From contig JARFJB010000982.1 in assembly GCA_036346205.1 (NCBI GenBank), positions 553,501-617,500 of the forward strand: a DNA stretch of 64,000 bases, written 5' to 3'. Shown one piece after another: positions 33,459-46,136 of this stretch (within the stretch, counting starts at the first letter, position 1; each line of letters begins with the position of its first letter). The translations under genes were made by a program, and so were the position numbers. The DNA is from Vesta saturnalis (Eukaryota > Arthropoda > Insecta > Coleoptera > Lampyridae). Below the pieces are notes generated by a model. That model was given only the letters and a program-made list of their open reading frames with translations, did not search any database and had not been told where the DNA came from.

Positions 33459-35084
33459 TTTACTTTATTTTTTTGTTAGTAAACTTAGTATTTAGTATAG
33501 ATTTGCGAGTAAACTAAATTTAATTAAAAATTACAGAAAAGTGATGCATGATTGTTAGATCGATGTTTACATGATACAAATAAACGCGCATCGCCAAGTC
33601 GCTTGAATTTTATTCAAACGTTAGTATTATTCGCAGATGCGTGAACATCTAAGAGAGAGAAAGAGATTAATTCTCTTCTACAAACCGACACTCTTGATTG
33701 AATGTGTTTGACGGATACCATGACAATATATAAAATAACAGTGACTTATTTTTATTAATCCCGTTGCTAATGACAATAATAGTGGTTAACGTAACGTACG
33801 CTATTAGTATTGTATGCCTAGACATATATCGACTATGTTATACTACAATCGTGGACAAAAAAGTTTGTCGCATAGTGAACATTTCACTACATCGCAGGTA
33901 ATGTACGAAGTTTGTAATTTTTTTATACAAAAAATAACAACTGCAAAACTCATTCAAACTATAAGAAGCGCTCAAGTCTAAGCTTTCAACCCAAACAAAA
34001 ATTGTGGCGTTAAGTATAACAGTTTCCGAGTAATCGATTGACAATATTGATCAAAAACACCATTCTTCAAAATGAGTCATTTATGCATCGCTGCACCTGC
34101 ACTACTCCTAATCGCTTCCCGTCTCGGTCTTAGCACCGCTCATCGGGTGTGATATACCTACCTCGCACCGCACGTTTGTTTTCCTCGTAGCAGAAACACA
34201 CCGGATCGCGATTAGGGCTCTTAACTAAAATTGTAAAAAACAAAACAAATTTAAGACAAACATATGCCATCACGACCTTTATTAGAAATTAGACTTTACA
34301 CAAATCTTTTTTAACCAAAAATAGTTTTTAATATATCTACCAGATAAACTGCAAACAGAATGGCAAGTAATTTATTCAAGGAACAACTTAAAAGAGGAGG
34401 TTAAAATATGCTTCCAAAGTTATATAAAAACGGTTTAATAATTATTATTATACAATTAAGATTATTTATATGTGATTGATTTGGTGTATAAAAATAATTT
34501 TTACTTTAATAAGTTGAATTAATTTACTGTGACTACTAGAGGATGTTTAATTTTTTTTCTTTTTGCTTATGAGTACAACTATGAAAGTAAATAGTGACTT
34601 GGATAAATATGGATATTTTCTTAAATTAGTTATATTTATTTATTTCTATTTTTCTGTATACTCATATTTATTTGTACTTGTCAGGAGCTACACACATTGT
34701 CATTAGCAGCACATTCTAGTTTGTTTTTATGTGTATCCCTAAATCTATCCTTCATACTTCATACATTAATTACAAGAGCCCCCTAAGAATAATTACCATC
34801 AGCCGCCACTGAGTACAATACACATATCTGCCATAATGCAAAAACACTGCAAGTTTTCCTAATCTGAGATTTTTGTTACGAATCTCATCAGTTATTTGAA
34901 GACACAGAAACTTTTGAAAATGTCTAAAAAAAAACGAGCTGTATCAAAGTTATACATTTTTAAACACCTTATGTATTTTGGCGGTTTTATAATATAGTTA
35001 AAAAGACCTTTTAAAAATGTATAAAACATCACTGCTCTAAACATAAAATGAACCTTTGTAATGCAGTTTATATTTCTGATAAAA
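33459..35084. other. Non-coding, with a 12-bp motif inverse to one at 32.2 kb
   Basis: No gene could be supported. TCGTGGACAAAA at 33849-33860 is the exact reverse complement of TTTTGTCCACGA at 32184-32195, so the pair encloses the recombinase. A short frame at 34070-34150 is slightly GC-richer but too short to call. Confidence 0.4.
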
Positions 35085-35409
35085 TACACTCAGTTCCAAA
35101 AAAAGTGACGCACTTGATTTTTAATCTAACTTTAATGTCATATTTGCCTTTCAGAAAAAAAAAATTAAAAAGGTGGAAGTTTTTGCAAAGCCTCCTGAAT
35201 GGTAGTGGAAAAACTAGAACTATATATTTTTTTCTTAATTATTGACTCACCCTGTGTGTAAACTAATGGTGTAGAAAGTGCTTACACTCTATGTGAAAGA
35301 AAGCTTCTTTTACGAACATTTTCTTTTTTTATTAATTGATTTGTCTCTCAATTTGTCCGAATTACAGCATTTTTGCTGAAACCTCACATATCACCAGCTT
35401 TCTGAATTT

Positions 35410-36035
35410 ATTCAGAAACAGTTTTCTAGTGAAAAAAACTGATGCGTTTTAAAAAACATTTTAATAAAACACAAAATTATAAACTGGAATAACTGCTTAA
35501 TACCTCCCCTAGTAACAATTTTATTTATTTGTGTTCTACGCGTCACATTGGAAATTAAGGTTCTGTGAGACTTCACAGAGGTCTCTTCCATCCACCACGT
35601 TAGGGCAGAAACGTGACTCATCCAAAAATAGGTCATTCGACCATTCAGGAATATTCCGTTCTCCATAATTTTCAACGAAATTTCTTCTAACAGCACGATA
35701 TTCAGGCAATAACTAGGGCCGTTTGTAGGTCTTCTAGCGTTGAAATTAACTTCTTCTAGACGTCTACATACCGTCTGCTTACATACTCCAACACTACGAA
35801 TTTGACGACAATCTTGTTGAACATTTACCGATTCCGTAACATTGGTAATCTCAAGAAGCGAGAAGTTTTTCGAGAACGACCAAAACCCATCTTCCTAGCA
35901 GTACTTTCCGTTTGTTGGTACTTGATGATTACTCCAAAAGCGGCGAACGTTTACTACGCCCATCGTTTACTAAAGCAACTAATCTTGCTACTTATTCAGC
36001 ATTTATTTGAGGCATTTCACGTAATTTAAGTCACT
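35410..36035 (-). pseudogene. Tc1 transposase, N-terminal half
   Basis: Read from 36035 downward in broken frames: MPQINAE*VARLVALVNDGRS is the first helix-turn-helix of the Tc1 family, followed by recognisable pieces of the GRPRKTS and L-x-x-R-R-P spacer, and LLPEYRAVRRNFVENYGE and SNDLFLDESRFC (first catalytic aspartate) with VVDGRD near 35590. The gene stops there; the second and third catalytic residues are absent. Three or more frameshifts are needed to follow it. The rest was probably lost before or with the insertion of the inner element. Confidence 0.7.
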
Positions 36036-36399
36036 AAAACATTTTGTTTATTACAGATGTGCAAGTGATAAATTGCGCGATGCTTCGAAATGTTTGTGTG
36101 TTGCACTACAATTAATTCATAATGAATCACATATAATGCGTTCAGCATAAAAATAAATGCGTAATGCACTAAAATGAGTGCAAAATGCACTTAATTTTTT
36201 GCACTTTGCACAGAATTAATTGCGTGTTGCACCAAAATATTTGCGTAATGCATTTATATAAATGCGAATAAGTATAATCAAGTTGCCGTTACATAATAGC
36301 CAAACAAAATACTTGACAGTTCTATAAACGTTACCATCCAATAAAAGGTGTGAAAGGTGCCTCTTAAATATGTGAGTTTTACCGTTGAAAAAACTTTGG

Positions 36400-38286
36400 G
36401 CGAATGGTAAAAGTGCGAAAGACATAGTTGAGGTCGAAGGAGTAAGTCTTTGTTCGGCTCGGAAATTTATTTCACAAATCCTACTCAAGGTAAACATATT
36501 TACTTTTGAACTTATTCGTTCATAACAAAAACATAAGAATCAATCAGAATTTGTTGGTCGACCACAACAAAATTTTGAAATAAGAAAGAAAAGGTGTAAA
36601 CTGAAGGATAATGCGATACTTTGGGGTGCTATGGAATTAATATTATTGAAAGAAGGTACATTAACAATCCACCAGATTATAGAGAGACTTCCTCAAAATT
36701 TAAAGTGCAATCACAATAAAATTGCAAAATTGTTGAAAGTGTGTTCATACAAAAAGAAACGAGCCAAAAAAATTCCCTGCGACAGAAATTCACTGATAAA
36801 TATTCAAACCAGAAAAATATATGCCACCGCTATGGCAAGAGTAACTGATGAAAATATTATGAAAATTTTACTTGCAATAAAATCGACAAAAAGTGTAGGA
36901 TATTTTGTAAAAGTTGCTGCGATTAATTCTGATTTTGTGAGACAATTATCTTAGTCCAGCTAGAAAAAGAAATTGTAACTATGGTCACCCGCATTCATCA
37001 CGCTAATAATTTTCAAAACCTATTAGGGGAAAATAATATAAGGCACCGATATTTGCTTCCTTATTCACCTCAATTAAACCGAGGCGCTCAGTATTGTATA
37101 GACCTGTAGCCATCCCTACCACTCCTATATACGTCGCACTCCCAGGCCATTCGTTTATGACTGAAGATATAATTCAAGACATTGAAAATAAACTAGATGA
37201 AAATGATCTCTCTGCAAATGACAATAATGTACTTATTTAACGGGATACATAGTGCATAAGCTTGGGAATAAAATAGCTTGTACAGAGGAATTATTTTATG
37301 ATAAAAAAATGGATATGGAATGTCAGGATAGTACTTTATTCACGTATATCTCCCAACTAGATGGCGGTGGTTTAAAATACCCTAAAAAATACTTTGTCAA
37401 AATAATAATAAATGCGTTTATTATATTCAACTTTTTAATTAATGAAGAATATGAATGAGAATTTAAAAGAAAAATCCCAAAGGACGGCATTTGGTTTTGT
37501 TGTTCAACGATTTAAAAAAAATTGTAAACAAAGAAATTTGTTCTTGTAGAAACTCTCTTTCCAGTTATTCAAAGCAATGTCTTCATACGTTTTCGAATAT
37601 TTTGCTAAATAATTATAGGAAAAATGAAAACATCAAATTTTGGTTAAAAAAGCCGAAAGAAAAGTGAAAAAATTATCAAAATAACTAACGTTTAATGCTT
37701 GTGCTTGGGGATAGTTGTACGTTTTTTTAATATTAATAAAATGATTAATATGTATTTCGTAGAGATAACAATATATAAGTTGGTATTTCAAATTGTTTTT
37801 GCATTTTTATTTGAATAAATCATTAAGTATATAATGCAATACAACCTTTTTTCTAAACACATTATATACATTATTTTGACCATCGCAGCATTCCGAGTCG
37901 CTTAATTGTGAAGAATCTTGAATAATTTTTATACGATGTAGCAACCGTGAAAATGACTCGCGTAATTTCATTGAGAATTAATTTTTTTATATTTATACTA
38001 TATACTTATTTTAACAAATAAATATAAGAAGGCGAAAAATATGAAGCGTGTACACTCAGTCTCGAAACATTAACATTAACATTAAATCTCGACGTTCGTA
38101 GGCCTCAGATCGTGACGTCATGGCTTCAAACTGCTGGCCTGTACAATACCGACCACCTCGATTAAACCCAATAGAGGAATCTTTTTCAATGATCAAGGTA
38201 ATCTACAGAAGTATCAAACCTAAACCATGTACAGCTGATGTTGTAATGGAAATAATTGAAAACTACAATGAAATACAATTTGATTA
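36400..38286 (+). pseudogene. IS630/pogo-like transposase remnant, interrupted
   Basis: The first part gives GKSAKDIVEVEGVSLCSARK, a helix-turn-helix, then an open frame (36631-36954) with LTIHQIIERLPQNLKCNHNK and RKIYATAMARVTDENI, where the first DDE region should begin. The C-terminal part near 38130-38286 has YRPPRLNPIEESFSMIK, in which E is the third catalytic residue. A related but separate HRYLLPYSPQLN phrase occurs near 37060. The middle of the catalytic domain is absent, and a P-like segment fills the gap. The assignment of the two ends to one gene is inference from order and orientation. Confidence 0.5.
37130..37700 (+). pseudogene. P-element/THAP9-like C-terminal fragment
   Basis: Segments read GHSFMTEDIIQDIENKL, then TGYIVHKLGNKIACTEELF, an open frame (37252-37458) with QLDGGGLKYPKKYFVKIII and, further on, a C-x-H and LKKAERKVKKL-like end. 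The family usually has an AGYIxxKLxxKxxC motif followed by DRGGLxYPS in the C-terminal part of P-type transposases. A second copy of the AGYV motif lies at 53.9-54.4 kb on the other strand. Only about 170 residues are left. Confidence 0.5.
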
Positions 38287-39049
38287 ATTTTCTTTTCACA
38301 TACTGTATGGTTAGGTGCAGTATAACGTTTACGATATACATAATTTTTTTGTAAATCTATACCTAGTTATATATTTATGTGACAAAATTACGTTTACTGC
38401 TTAGGACTGTAATTATTTTTTAAGTTTTCATTCAATCATATAATATGTATGAAAAAATAGTGCATATCACTATAAGGCAATTAATTAAGAGCATTGCACA
38501 AAAAAAGAGGTGCCGAGTGTAATTAACAAATTAAATTGTGCATATTATATAAAGCATTGTGCATTTATTGTAGTGCATTACGTATTTATTTATATGCTCA
38601 GCGCATTTTATTTGATGCATTAGGCATTTCGAAGCATAATACAATTTATCACTTGCACATCTGTAAATGTAATTAATGACACAACGACAAATGGTCAAAT
38701 ATAGAAGCATACAACAAATGCTGTAATTCGAACAAATTTAGAGATAAATCAATAAATAAAATAGTCGTAAAAGAAGCATCTTTCATACACAGTGTAAGTA
38801 ATTTCTAGAGCAGTACTTGATTAACACACAGGCTGAGTCAAAAATTAAGAAATAAACATGGTTAGAATTTTTCCACTACCAGCCTACCAGGCTTTGAAAA
38901 AAAATTCCACTTCTTTAATTTTTTTTAAGCAAAGGAATTGCCTATCAGGGAATAAAAAAAATTAAAAACCGGCCAACTGGTTTGAAAAATATAAGACATT
39001 AAAGTTTGGTCAAACATTAAGTGCTTCACTTTTTTTGGAAATGAGTGTA

Positions 39050-40522
<1,473 letters not shown>

Positions 40523-40610
<88 letters not shown>
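40523..40610. repeat. (TA)n then (GA)n microsatellite, right of MITE
   Basis: About 47 bases of TA, then about 40 of GA, followed by GATAGATAGGG. The TA part is the other half of the tract split by the MITE. Confidence 0.95.
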
Positions 40611-40730
40611 TAGGGTGTGGCAACTGTCAGTATTTGGTGGATAATGGCTCGGATAATGAAAATAAATAAAAATTGTTTATATAAAAGTTGTTCACAGTCA
40701 AGTTTTCTATGACGTAAAACTATTTTTGAG

Positions 40731-40773
40731 TATACAGGGTGTTTCGTTCAGCCCAGGCGGAACACCCTGTATA
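40731..40773. repeat. Miniature inverted repeat
   Basis: TATACAGGGTGTTTCG (40731-40746) faces CGGAACACCCTGTATA (40758-40773) with an 11-base spacer. It looks like two transposon ends fused after an internal deletion. Confidence 0.7.
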
Positions 40774-41209
40774 TTATCGCGTATTCTGATTCTTCGTTTC
40801 ATTTTTGATCAACTTTGTGTATCACATGTAAGGTCTAAAGTAGACTGTTTCCGAGTAATTCGATTTTTTTTGTAAAAATTGACGTCTGTTGGGGTCTTTA
40901 AAAAATCGAATATCTCAGGAAATGTGTAACTTAGAGATGTAAGGTTTGAACTATCAGATTAAATATGAATTGGCCAAACTTTTCCATCTCTGGAAAATGT
41001 ACCAAAGACAGAGTTTTTTTTAAATAGAACCCTAACACTTTTTATACATGTTTTAATTCGTTTTTAAATTGTCTATCAAACATCCATTACAATCCCACAT
41101 ACCTAACTTTAACTGTTCTATTGTTATTTTAAGTTTTAATCTTTTAACAATTTTAGCTGTACGATGCGGTAGGCGTTTAAACAAATGGAAAATATTTATT
41201 CTCATACGT

Positions 41210-41361
41210 AATATCACAAGAGAGTGAAAATAAATTGAAAATAATTCGACAGATATTTCCATAACTTGTTGTCTAGCAAGGGCTCAAGTGGCTATTGCCT
41301 ACAAGTTTGAGAAATATCTTGGAGAATTATTTTCAAATTTATTGAACTCTCGAGTGATATT
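41210..41361. repeat. 152-bp hairpin
   Basis: AATATCACAAGAGAGTGAAA on the left is mirrored by the reverse on the right, and the pairing continues through the AGATATTTC block to an interior of about 30 bases. Arms span 41210-41271 and 41301-41361. Confidence 0.7.
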
Positions 41362-41367
41362 CGACAG

Positions 41368-41675
41368 ATTATTTTTTGACGTTTAATGAATCTTGTGATT
41401 GACATAAATGCATTTTGATTGATATCTAAAAGAGGTATTTATCATATTTATTGAATTATATAATACTATACTAAATAATGATTACAACCTAAAGTAACAT
41501 CGATAATAAATTGAATGAATGAATAACGTAAAATTCTGAAATGATGCCATATTGTTTTCGCGAAAATAACGCAAGAGAAAATTCTCAGTATAATAATGTT
41601 GTGATTGGTTTCAACGTATCCACGTGATCAAAAATTGATACTGTTTATTGGTTTTTATAAACATCAAAAAATAAT
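41368..41675. repeat. 17-bp inverted repeat pair
   Basis: ATTATTTTTTGACGTTT at 41368-41384 and its reverse (one mismatch) at 41659-41675 bound about 275 bases of AT-rich sequence. They may be the ends of a MITE. Confidence 0.45.
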
Positions 41676-41689
41676 CTCCAAAATTTTCA

Positions 41690-41871
41690 AAACTAGGATC
41701 CTAAAAAGATCCTCTCTCTCTTAGAGCAGTGTGTACTCTAGAGAAAACTCTCCTTTCTGGATGAATTCTTCTTGGAAAAGCAGCTGCATACAGTCTAGCA
41801 GCCTCACTCGCATTCCCTTGGGCAACACCATAATATTAATGAATATCGGCATATTCTTCATTTGAAAACAT
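41690..41871 (-). pseudogene. Tc-like transposase N-terminal fragment (HTH only)
   Basis: From ATG 41871: MFSNEEYADIHYYYGVAQGN, then EAARLYAAAFPRRIHPERRV and LRERGSF followed by TAG. This is a clean 55-codon DUF4817-type helix-turn-helix without a stop, cut off just after the domain. It is on the opposite strand to the fuller copy that follows and belongs to the same family. Confidence 0.8.
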
Positions 41872-42869
41872 GACTCAGGAAGGAAAACACGAACACGAAC
41901 AATAATAATAACAAGAACAAGAACGACTCAAAAACTAAATTACAATATCACTAATATCAGCAAAACTGTAATAGCAAACAAATTTTTACAACTAACTTAC
42001 TAATGTCAAGTCGTTGCTACGGTGATGAAAAGATATCAGTAAAGGAGACGTATTTCTTGCCGTAAATGTACAGATTGATTGAAAAGTGAGGGACAAATCG
42101 TCAATTCTCATCTACTCTACCATATTTTTGAAGGTAATTTTATGTTCTAAAAGTTTTTCCTGAGGTGTATTCCTGTAACAATTCAGTAATTAGTACGTCA
42201 ACCATAAGTTTTTTTCATATCGTTGTGAAGCTTATGAAAAAAGGAAGTTTTTCCTTTATCGGCCATGTATCAAATCCGTCTCTATTGGAAAAATATTCCT
42301 CTTGGGAATTTGTCTTGGGATTTGAAAAAAAATCATTTCTGAATTCATTATGTCATTAAAAATGTTGAATGATGAGTTTGTCTCGAATGAATTCAATATT
42401 CTTTAAGGCAATTTCATCTTCTACAAATTTCTCCTGTGTTTTCTTGTAACTCTTCTAGTTTGGAAGATACAGCGTGATTTAAAAAATAAGTCCACGAAAT
42501 AGAAAAAATTAAAAAGAAGTTAACATCTTGGAAACCATCAACAATAGACACACCCTGTATTAACAATTTTTTGTTCCTTTTGGCCAGAGGAATCAGCTGT
42601 TTTCGTTTTGGCCATCGAGTTTGGGTCACCCTGTATATATATACCGGGTTTCTCGTGACTAGATGGTCATAGCTTAAGAGCGTATTCATGGGAAGTTTTA
42701 AGTCAAAAGTACCGTATACATTTTTGTCCAAAACCCAATAATTAATGAGTTATGGGCAAGATTCAATTTAATAGTAAACCAAATCTGATAGGCCATGTAA
42801 TTGCTTTGTCATATTGCTACGGTAACATTGTGTGTTCTTTGATGTTGAAACTTCAAGATTCATTTGGTA

Positions 42870-44040
42870 TGTCTACGTTTTCAAATCAAGAATATGCCGA
42901 TAGTCACTTTATTTACGGATACTGTGGCGGAAATGCAAGAGCGTCAGTGCGAGAATATCAGCGGAGGTTTCTGATCAAAAAGTACCTAATAACCAAGTGT
43001 TCATAAATGTGCATCGAAATTTGACAGAAACAGGTAATTTTCCTAAAGCTACTGGAGAACTTGCCGAAAAAGGATCTATTCTTAACATGATCGACGATAG
43101 CCACTCTACTAGTGTACGTGTTCATATTTGTGGAATGAAAGTGTGGAGAATATCACACAGTTTTTGTGGACAAATTATGTTTACGGATGAAGACACGTTT
43201 ACTAGAAATAGACTTAGGAATACCAGAAATTCAGGTTCATGGGCGCTTGAGTACCCTTTCGGAACCAGGGAAATGCATTTTCAACACCGTTTTCGGGAGA
43301 TGTTTGATGTGGTGTACTTAATAACGTTCTTATTGGGCCATTCGTATTTCAAGAACGTTTAACATCTGAGCACTAGCTGCATTTTTTACAAAATGATTTC
43401 CCAGGATTAATGGAGGATGTTCCACTTCAGAATAGAGTATGAAGAATATCTAATCGTGTTCATGTTTGTGGGACGAAAATGTGGAGAATGTTTCACAGTT
43501 TTTCTGGACTAATCATGTTTACGGATGAAGACACGTTTACTAGAAATGGACTTATGAATACCAGAAATTCACGTCGATGGGCGCTTGAGTACCCTTTCGA
43601 AACCAAGCGAATGCATTTTCAACACGGCTTTCAGGAGATATTTGATATGTAGTACTTAATAACGTTCTTATTGGGCCATTCGTATTTCAAGAACGTTTAA
43701 CTTCCGAGCATTAGCTACATTTTTTTCAAAATTGTTTGCCGATTAATGGAGGATGTTCCACTTCAGAATAAAGTCGATATTCGGTTTCAGCATGATGGTG
43801 CATCACCCTACTTTGGTGTAAATGTGGATTGGAAGGACAGGTCCAGTTCTCTGGCTTTCCAGGTCACCAGACCTAACGCCTCTTGACTATTATCTTTTAG
43901 GACAGAAAATTCTAGCGTGCGAATTCAAAATATTGTGACTGTAGCTGCATCTATGCTAGGAAACCCAAAGCTACGTTGTCAACTATTAGAAGAATGTGTT
44001 TCGAGGCAGCAGGAGGACGGTTTGCGCCAAAATTTTAATT
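42870..44040 (+). pseudogene. Tc-like transposase with internal 338-bp tandem duplication
   Basis: The gene starts with MSTFSNQEYADSHFIYGYCGG, then RRFLIKK, ETGNF and a broken DNA-binding part. The catalytic block FTDEDTFTRNRLRN, with the first aspartate, appears twice because 338 bases (43117-43454) are repeated from 43455. Each copy runs to a phrase like PLQNRV, after which the second copy continues with RFQHDGASPYFGVNV (second catalytic residue), SRSPDLTPLDYY-like sequence (third), and a C-terminus with EAAGGRFAPKF. Stops and indels are present in both copies. A candidate left end TACCGGGTTTCTCGTG lies near 42642. Confidence 0.8.
43117..43792 (+). repeat. 338-bp tandem duplication
   Basis: The unit starting CGTGTTCATATTTGTGG at 43117 recurs from 43455, with about 90 percent identity over some 320 bases. 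Confidence 0.85.
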
Positions 44041-44044
44041 AAAT

Positions 44045-44306
44045 TTGTGTTAGCATTGCGTTCTAGATAAAGTTGGTTTTTAATTTTGTATATTATTGTC
44101 AATGTATTACAAAATATTGTTTGTCTAACGCTCAATAGAGATGTAGCTCGCAGCATTTGCGATACACTAGTATATCTGTTACACCGTAATATTATTCTTA
44201 ATGCTCGAATTTGGTTTTTTTTAGAGTCCATATATTTGTGAATTATTAAATGAATAAAGGATGCTAACGCATAAATTAAAATGTGGAAGAATAATGGATA
44301 TGTCAA
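44045..44306 (-). pseudogene. Non-LTR retrotransposon C-terminal fragment
   Basis: The minus-strand open frame contains KKNQIRALRIILRCNRYTSV and LSVRQTIFCNTLTIIYKI, which is the conserved post-RT segment of jockey and related elements, where the family has QNRALRIILRCDRYT and LSVKQRLxFNT. About 105 codons are open. Nothing else of this element is recognisable upstream, since the neighbouring sequence is the Tc pseudogene. It is opposite in direction to the large jockey-like element that starts at 44.4 kb. Confidence 0.75.
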
Positions 44307-44429
44307 TAGTAGGGTAAATTTAAGTCTAATAACTTGGGTAATTTACCCCTTGTTACATTAATCAAAAAAACAATATATTTAATTACAAAATTAGATACAC
44401 AATTATTTGTGACTGTAGTAAGTACAAAA

Positions 44430-44745
44430 TAAGCAACAACGAAATTAAGAAAAAAATTCCAAATTCTTAACAAACAGAAATAATAATTGCTCTAGCACAC
44501 ACTTTCAAAAACTCAAAATTTTATGCTCATAAGCAATTTAATACTCTCATTTAAACTCTTTCTTTAAGTGAATAGATAGCATCAAACAAAAAAGACTAGT
44601 ACAGGCGTCTTAAATGTCATTAGAAATGAAGTGATATCTAATCGTATTGTTATTAACAATCCCTTTAATAATAATGATAATATTGATTTGTTTGCACTTA
44701 AAAAATCACATATTTTACTTTACAATAGTTCACATACAACCCAAA
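44430..44745 (+). pseudogene. Jockey-like element J1, endonuclease start (first copy)
   Basis: The plus strand gives a broken EN N-terminus (IIALxxTxxNS-like sequence at 44475-44540, then SNKKD), followed by GVLNVIRNEVISNRIVINN and NDNIDLFALKKSHILLYNS in one frame at 44609-44745. The family has RGGGVLIAV followed by DLLCVKI at this position. The segment stops abruptly where a Tc fragment begins at 44748, and a second, shorter copy of the same region resumes at 46137. Confidence 0.65.
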
Positions 44746-44839
44746 CGTATGCAAAAATGTATTGAAGCTGAAGGACATTATTTTAAACAATTAATGAAAT
44801 AGCAACGTTTGTTAATTTAGTTAACTATTACATACAAAA

Positions 44840-45828
44840 CAAGTAAAAGAACGAGCGAGAAAAGGAAATAAATTAATAGGACAAGTGTGCAGTGAAGGAG
44901 AAAGACTATTTGGACTGTACTTAGGAAAAGGAAACTATTATTCCAGAAACTAATAAAACGTGTGGTATTGTACAGGGCGGAAGTGTGGAGATAGAAAGAG
45001 TATAAAGAGATAGAGGGACTGCAAGAAAAATACTGGAATTGGGTGCTGGGAGTGGATAGAGAAACTCCGGGATACATTATCAGAGAAGAGGTACAAGAAG
45101 AAAAAATAAGGGTGGAGGCGGAAGAAAGAGCAATAAAGTACGAGGAAGAAATGAGTAGAAGATCGGAGTGCAAAATTCTTCAAGAATGCTGGAAAGAAAT
45201 AAAAAAAAGAAGAATAAAATATGGGCAAGAAACCAGAAAAGAATATTATGAAAGAAATGGGTATGCGAAAGAAAAAGTGAAGAGACTAAGAAGGGAAGCA
45301 GTGAGTGTGAGAGAGGATATAATTAGGAGGGACAGGGATGTGCAAAAGCAGGAAAGATGGACAAAGGTGACAGAAGGAAAATATACTGTAAATTATAGGA
45401 ACATTAAGGGAAAAGGGATACTGAGATATCTGAATGGAGAAGAGAGGAAGGAAAGAAAGAAAATGATAGCAAGATTTAGATGTGGAAACGAAGAAAGGGG
45501 AAACAAATATTGGAGAAGAGACGAAGATAGAAAATGCTGGTTGTGCAGGGAAGAGATGGAGACTAATCATATGTTGAAAGAATGCAGGGAGTTAAAGGAA
45601 GAGGAGAAGACGGTAGAAGAGATATTAGAGGAAAAAGGAAGTGGAGCGGATTGGATGAAAGAAACATGGAAAAGAAGAAGGTAATTTAAGGGAGAGGAGA
45701 TAAGAGGGAAGAAGACAGTGGAGGGTATGTAAGGGAACGAGAAACTGTAGATAGACAAATATAATTAGCATAAACACACATTAACTTTGCAATATTTTAT
45801 AAATAAGCAAATAAATATATATGAATGT
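44840..45828 (+). mobile_element. 5'-truncated non-LTR retrotransposon with 13-bp target duplication
   Basis: ATTACATACAAAA is present on both sides (44827-44839 and 45829-45841). The equivalent place in the related sequence at 52682-52694 carries the motif once, which is the empty site. The insert contains the C-terminal coding region and 3' end of a non-LTR element, with an AT-rich tail. The structure is that expected of target-primed reverse transcription. Confidence 0.9.
44890..45684 (+). pseudogene. Non-LTR retrotransposon ORF2 C-terminus with CCHC-like knuckle
   Basis: The open frame 45043-45684 starts VLGVDRETPGYIIREE and is rich in charged, coiled-coil-like residues, then has RNGYAKEKVKRLR, KMIARFRCGNEERGNKYW and CWLCREEMETNHMLKEC, a C-x2-C-x6-H-x4-C zinc knuckle. 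Just upstream, after one stop (at about 44993), LIKRVVLYRAEVW and EKYWNWVLG extend the match to the element's 5' end. This arrangement is found in non-LTR elements that are common in Hymenoptera and also known in other insects. The reverse transcriptase itself is absent through 5' truncation. One in-frame stop shows that the copy is no longer functional. Confidence 0.8.
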
Positions 45829-46136
45829 ATTACATACAAAATAGTTTCAATAATAAGTTTATTCATGAGTTAATCTACTTTTCGTTTACAATATTTTGTA
45901 TTTAGTTTTATTTGACTGTATGAAATTAAATGAACAAATTTCAAAATACCCTTTTTAATTGTAGAACTATGAACCCACAAAAAACGAATGTGTTTAAATT
46001 ATTTGGAAAACATCTGCAACTACTACAAATTTATTGTTTAAAAAAATTTACAATGTAAAAAAGTGTCTTATTGCAATAAAAAGTAAAAAATCTTGAAAAT
46101 GGAGTATTGTAGCAAGTGCAACAAAGAGTATTGTGT

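Larger units (their letters stand above)
36054..38663 (+). mobile_element. TIR element nested in the Tc1-like element
   Basis: CAGATGTGCAAGTGATAAAT at the left and its reverse complement at the right are flanked by TA (36052-36053, 38664-38665). The arms stay related for 150-200 bases, rich in TGCAC/GTGCA words. Inside are an IS630-like transposase remnant (36400-36960, 38100-38286) and an unrelated P-like fragment (37130-37700). Confidence 0.8.
35087..39047 (-). mobile_element. Tc1-like element with long inverted ends, holding another element
   Basis: CACTCAGTTCCAAAAAAAG at the left and its near reverse complement at the right, both flanked by TA (35085-35086, 39048-39049). The arms are alignable for about 270 bases (to about 35370 and from about 38690), with matching blocks such as GTAGTGGAAAAA and AAAGATGCTTCTTTTACGA. 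A Tc1 transposase fragment lies inside the left half on the minus strand, and a second TIR element (36054-38663) is inserted after it. Confidence 0.85.
44748..46133 (+). mobile_element. 3' fragment of a Tc-like element (Z family), with an insertion
   Basis: The first 50 bases encode RMQKCIEAEGHYFKQL, the C-terminus of the transposase. The remaining sequence matches 52600-52990 of the Z element (for example AATGAAATAGCAACGTTTGT). A retrotransposon of 989 bp is inserted at 44840-45828, after which the Z sequence continues to 46133. The 5' part of this Tc copy is absent. Confidence 0.85.

Noticed and set aside
34070..34150. Small ORF with a signal-peptide-like start
   Set aside because: Only 26 codons, no neighbouring exon signals and no homology that can be recognised.
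44817..45758. Serine/phenylalanine-rich minus-strand frames
   Set aside because: They are antisense to the purine-rich zinc-knuckle ORF of the truncated retrotransposon.
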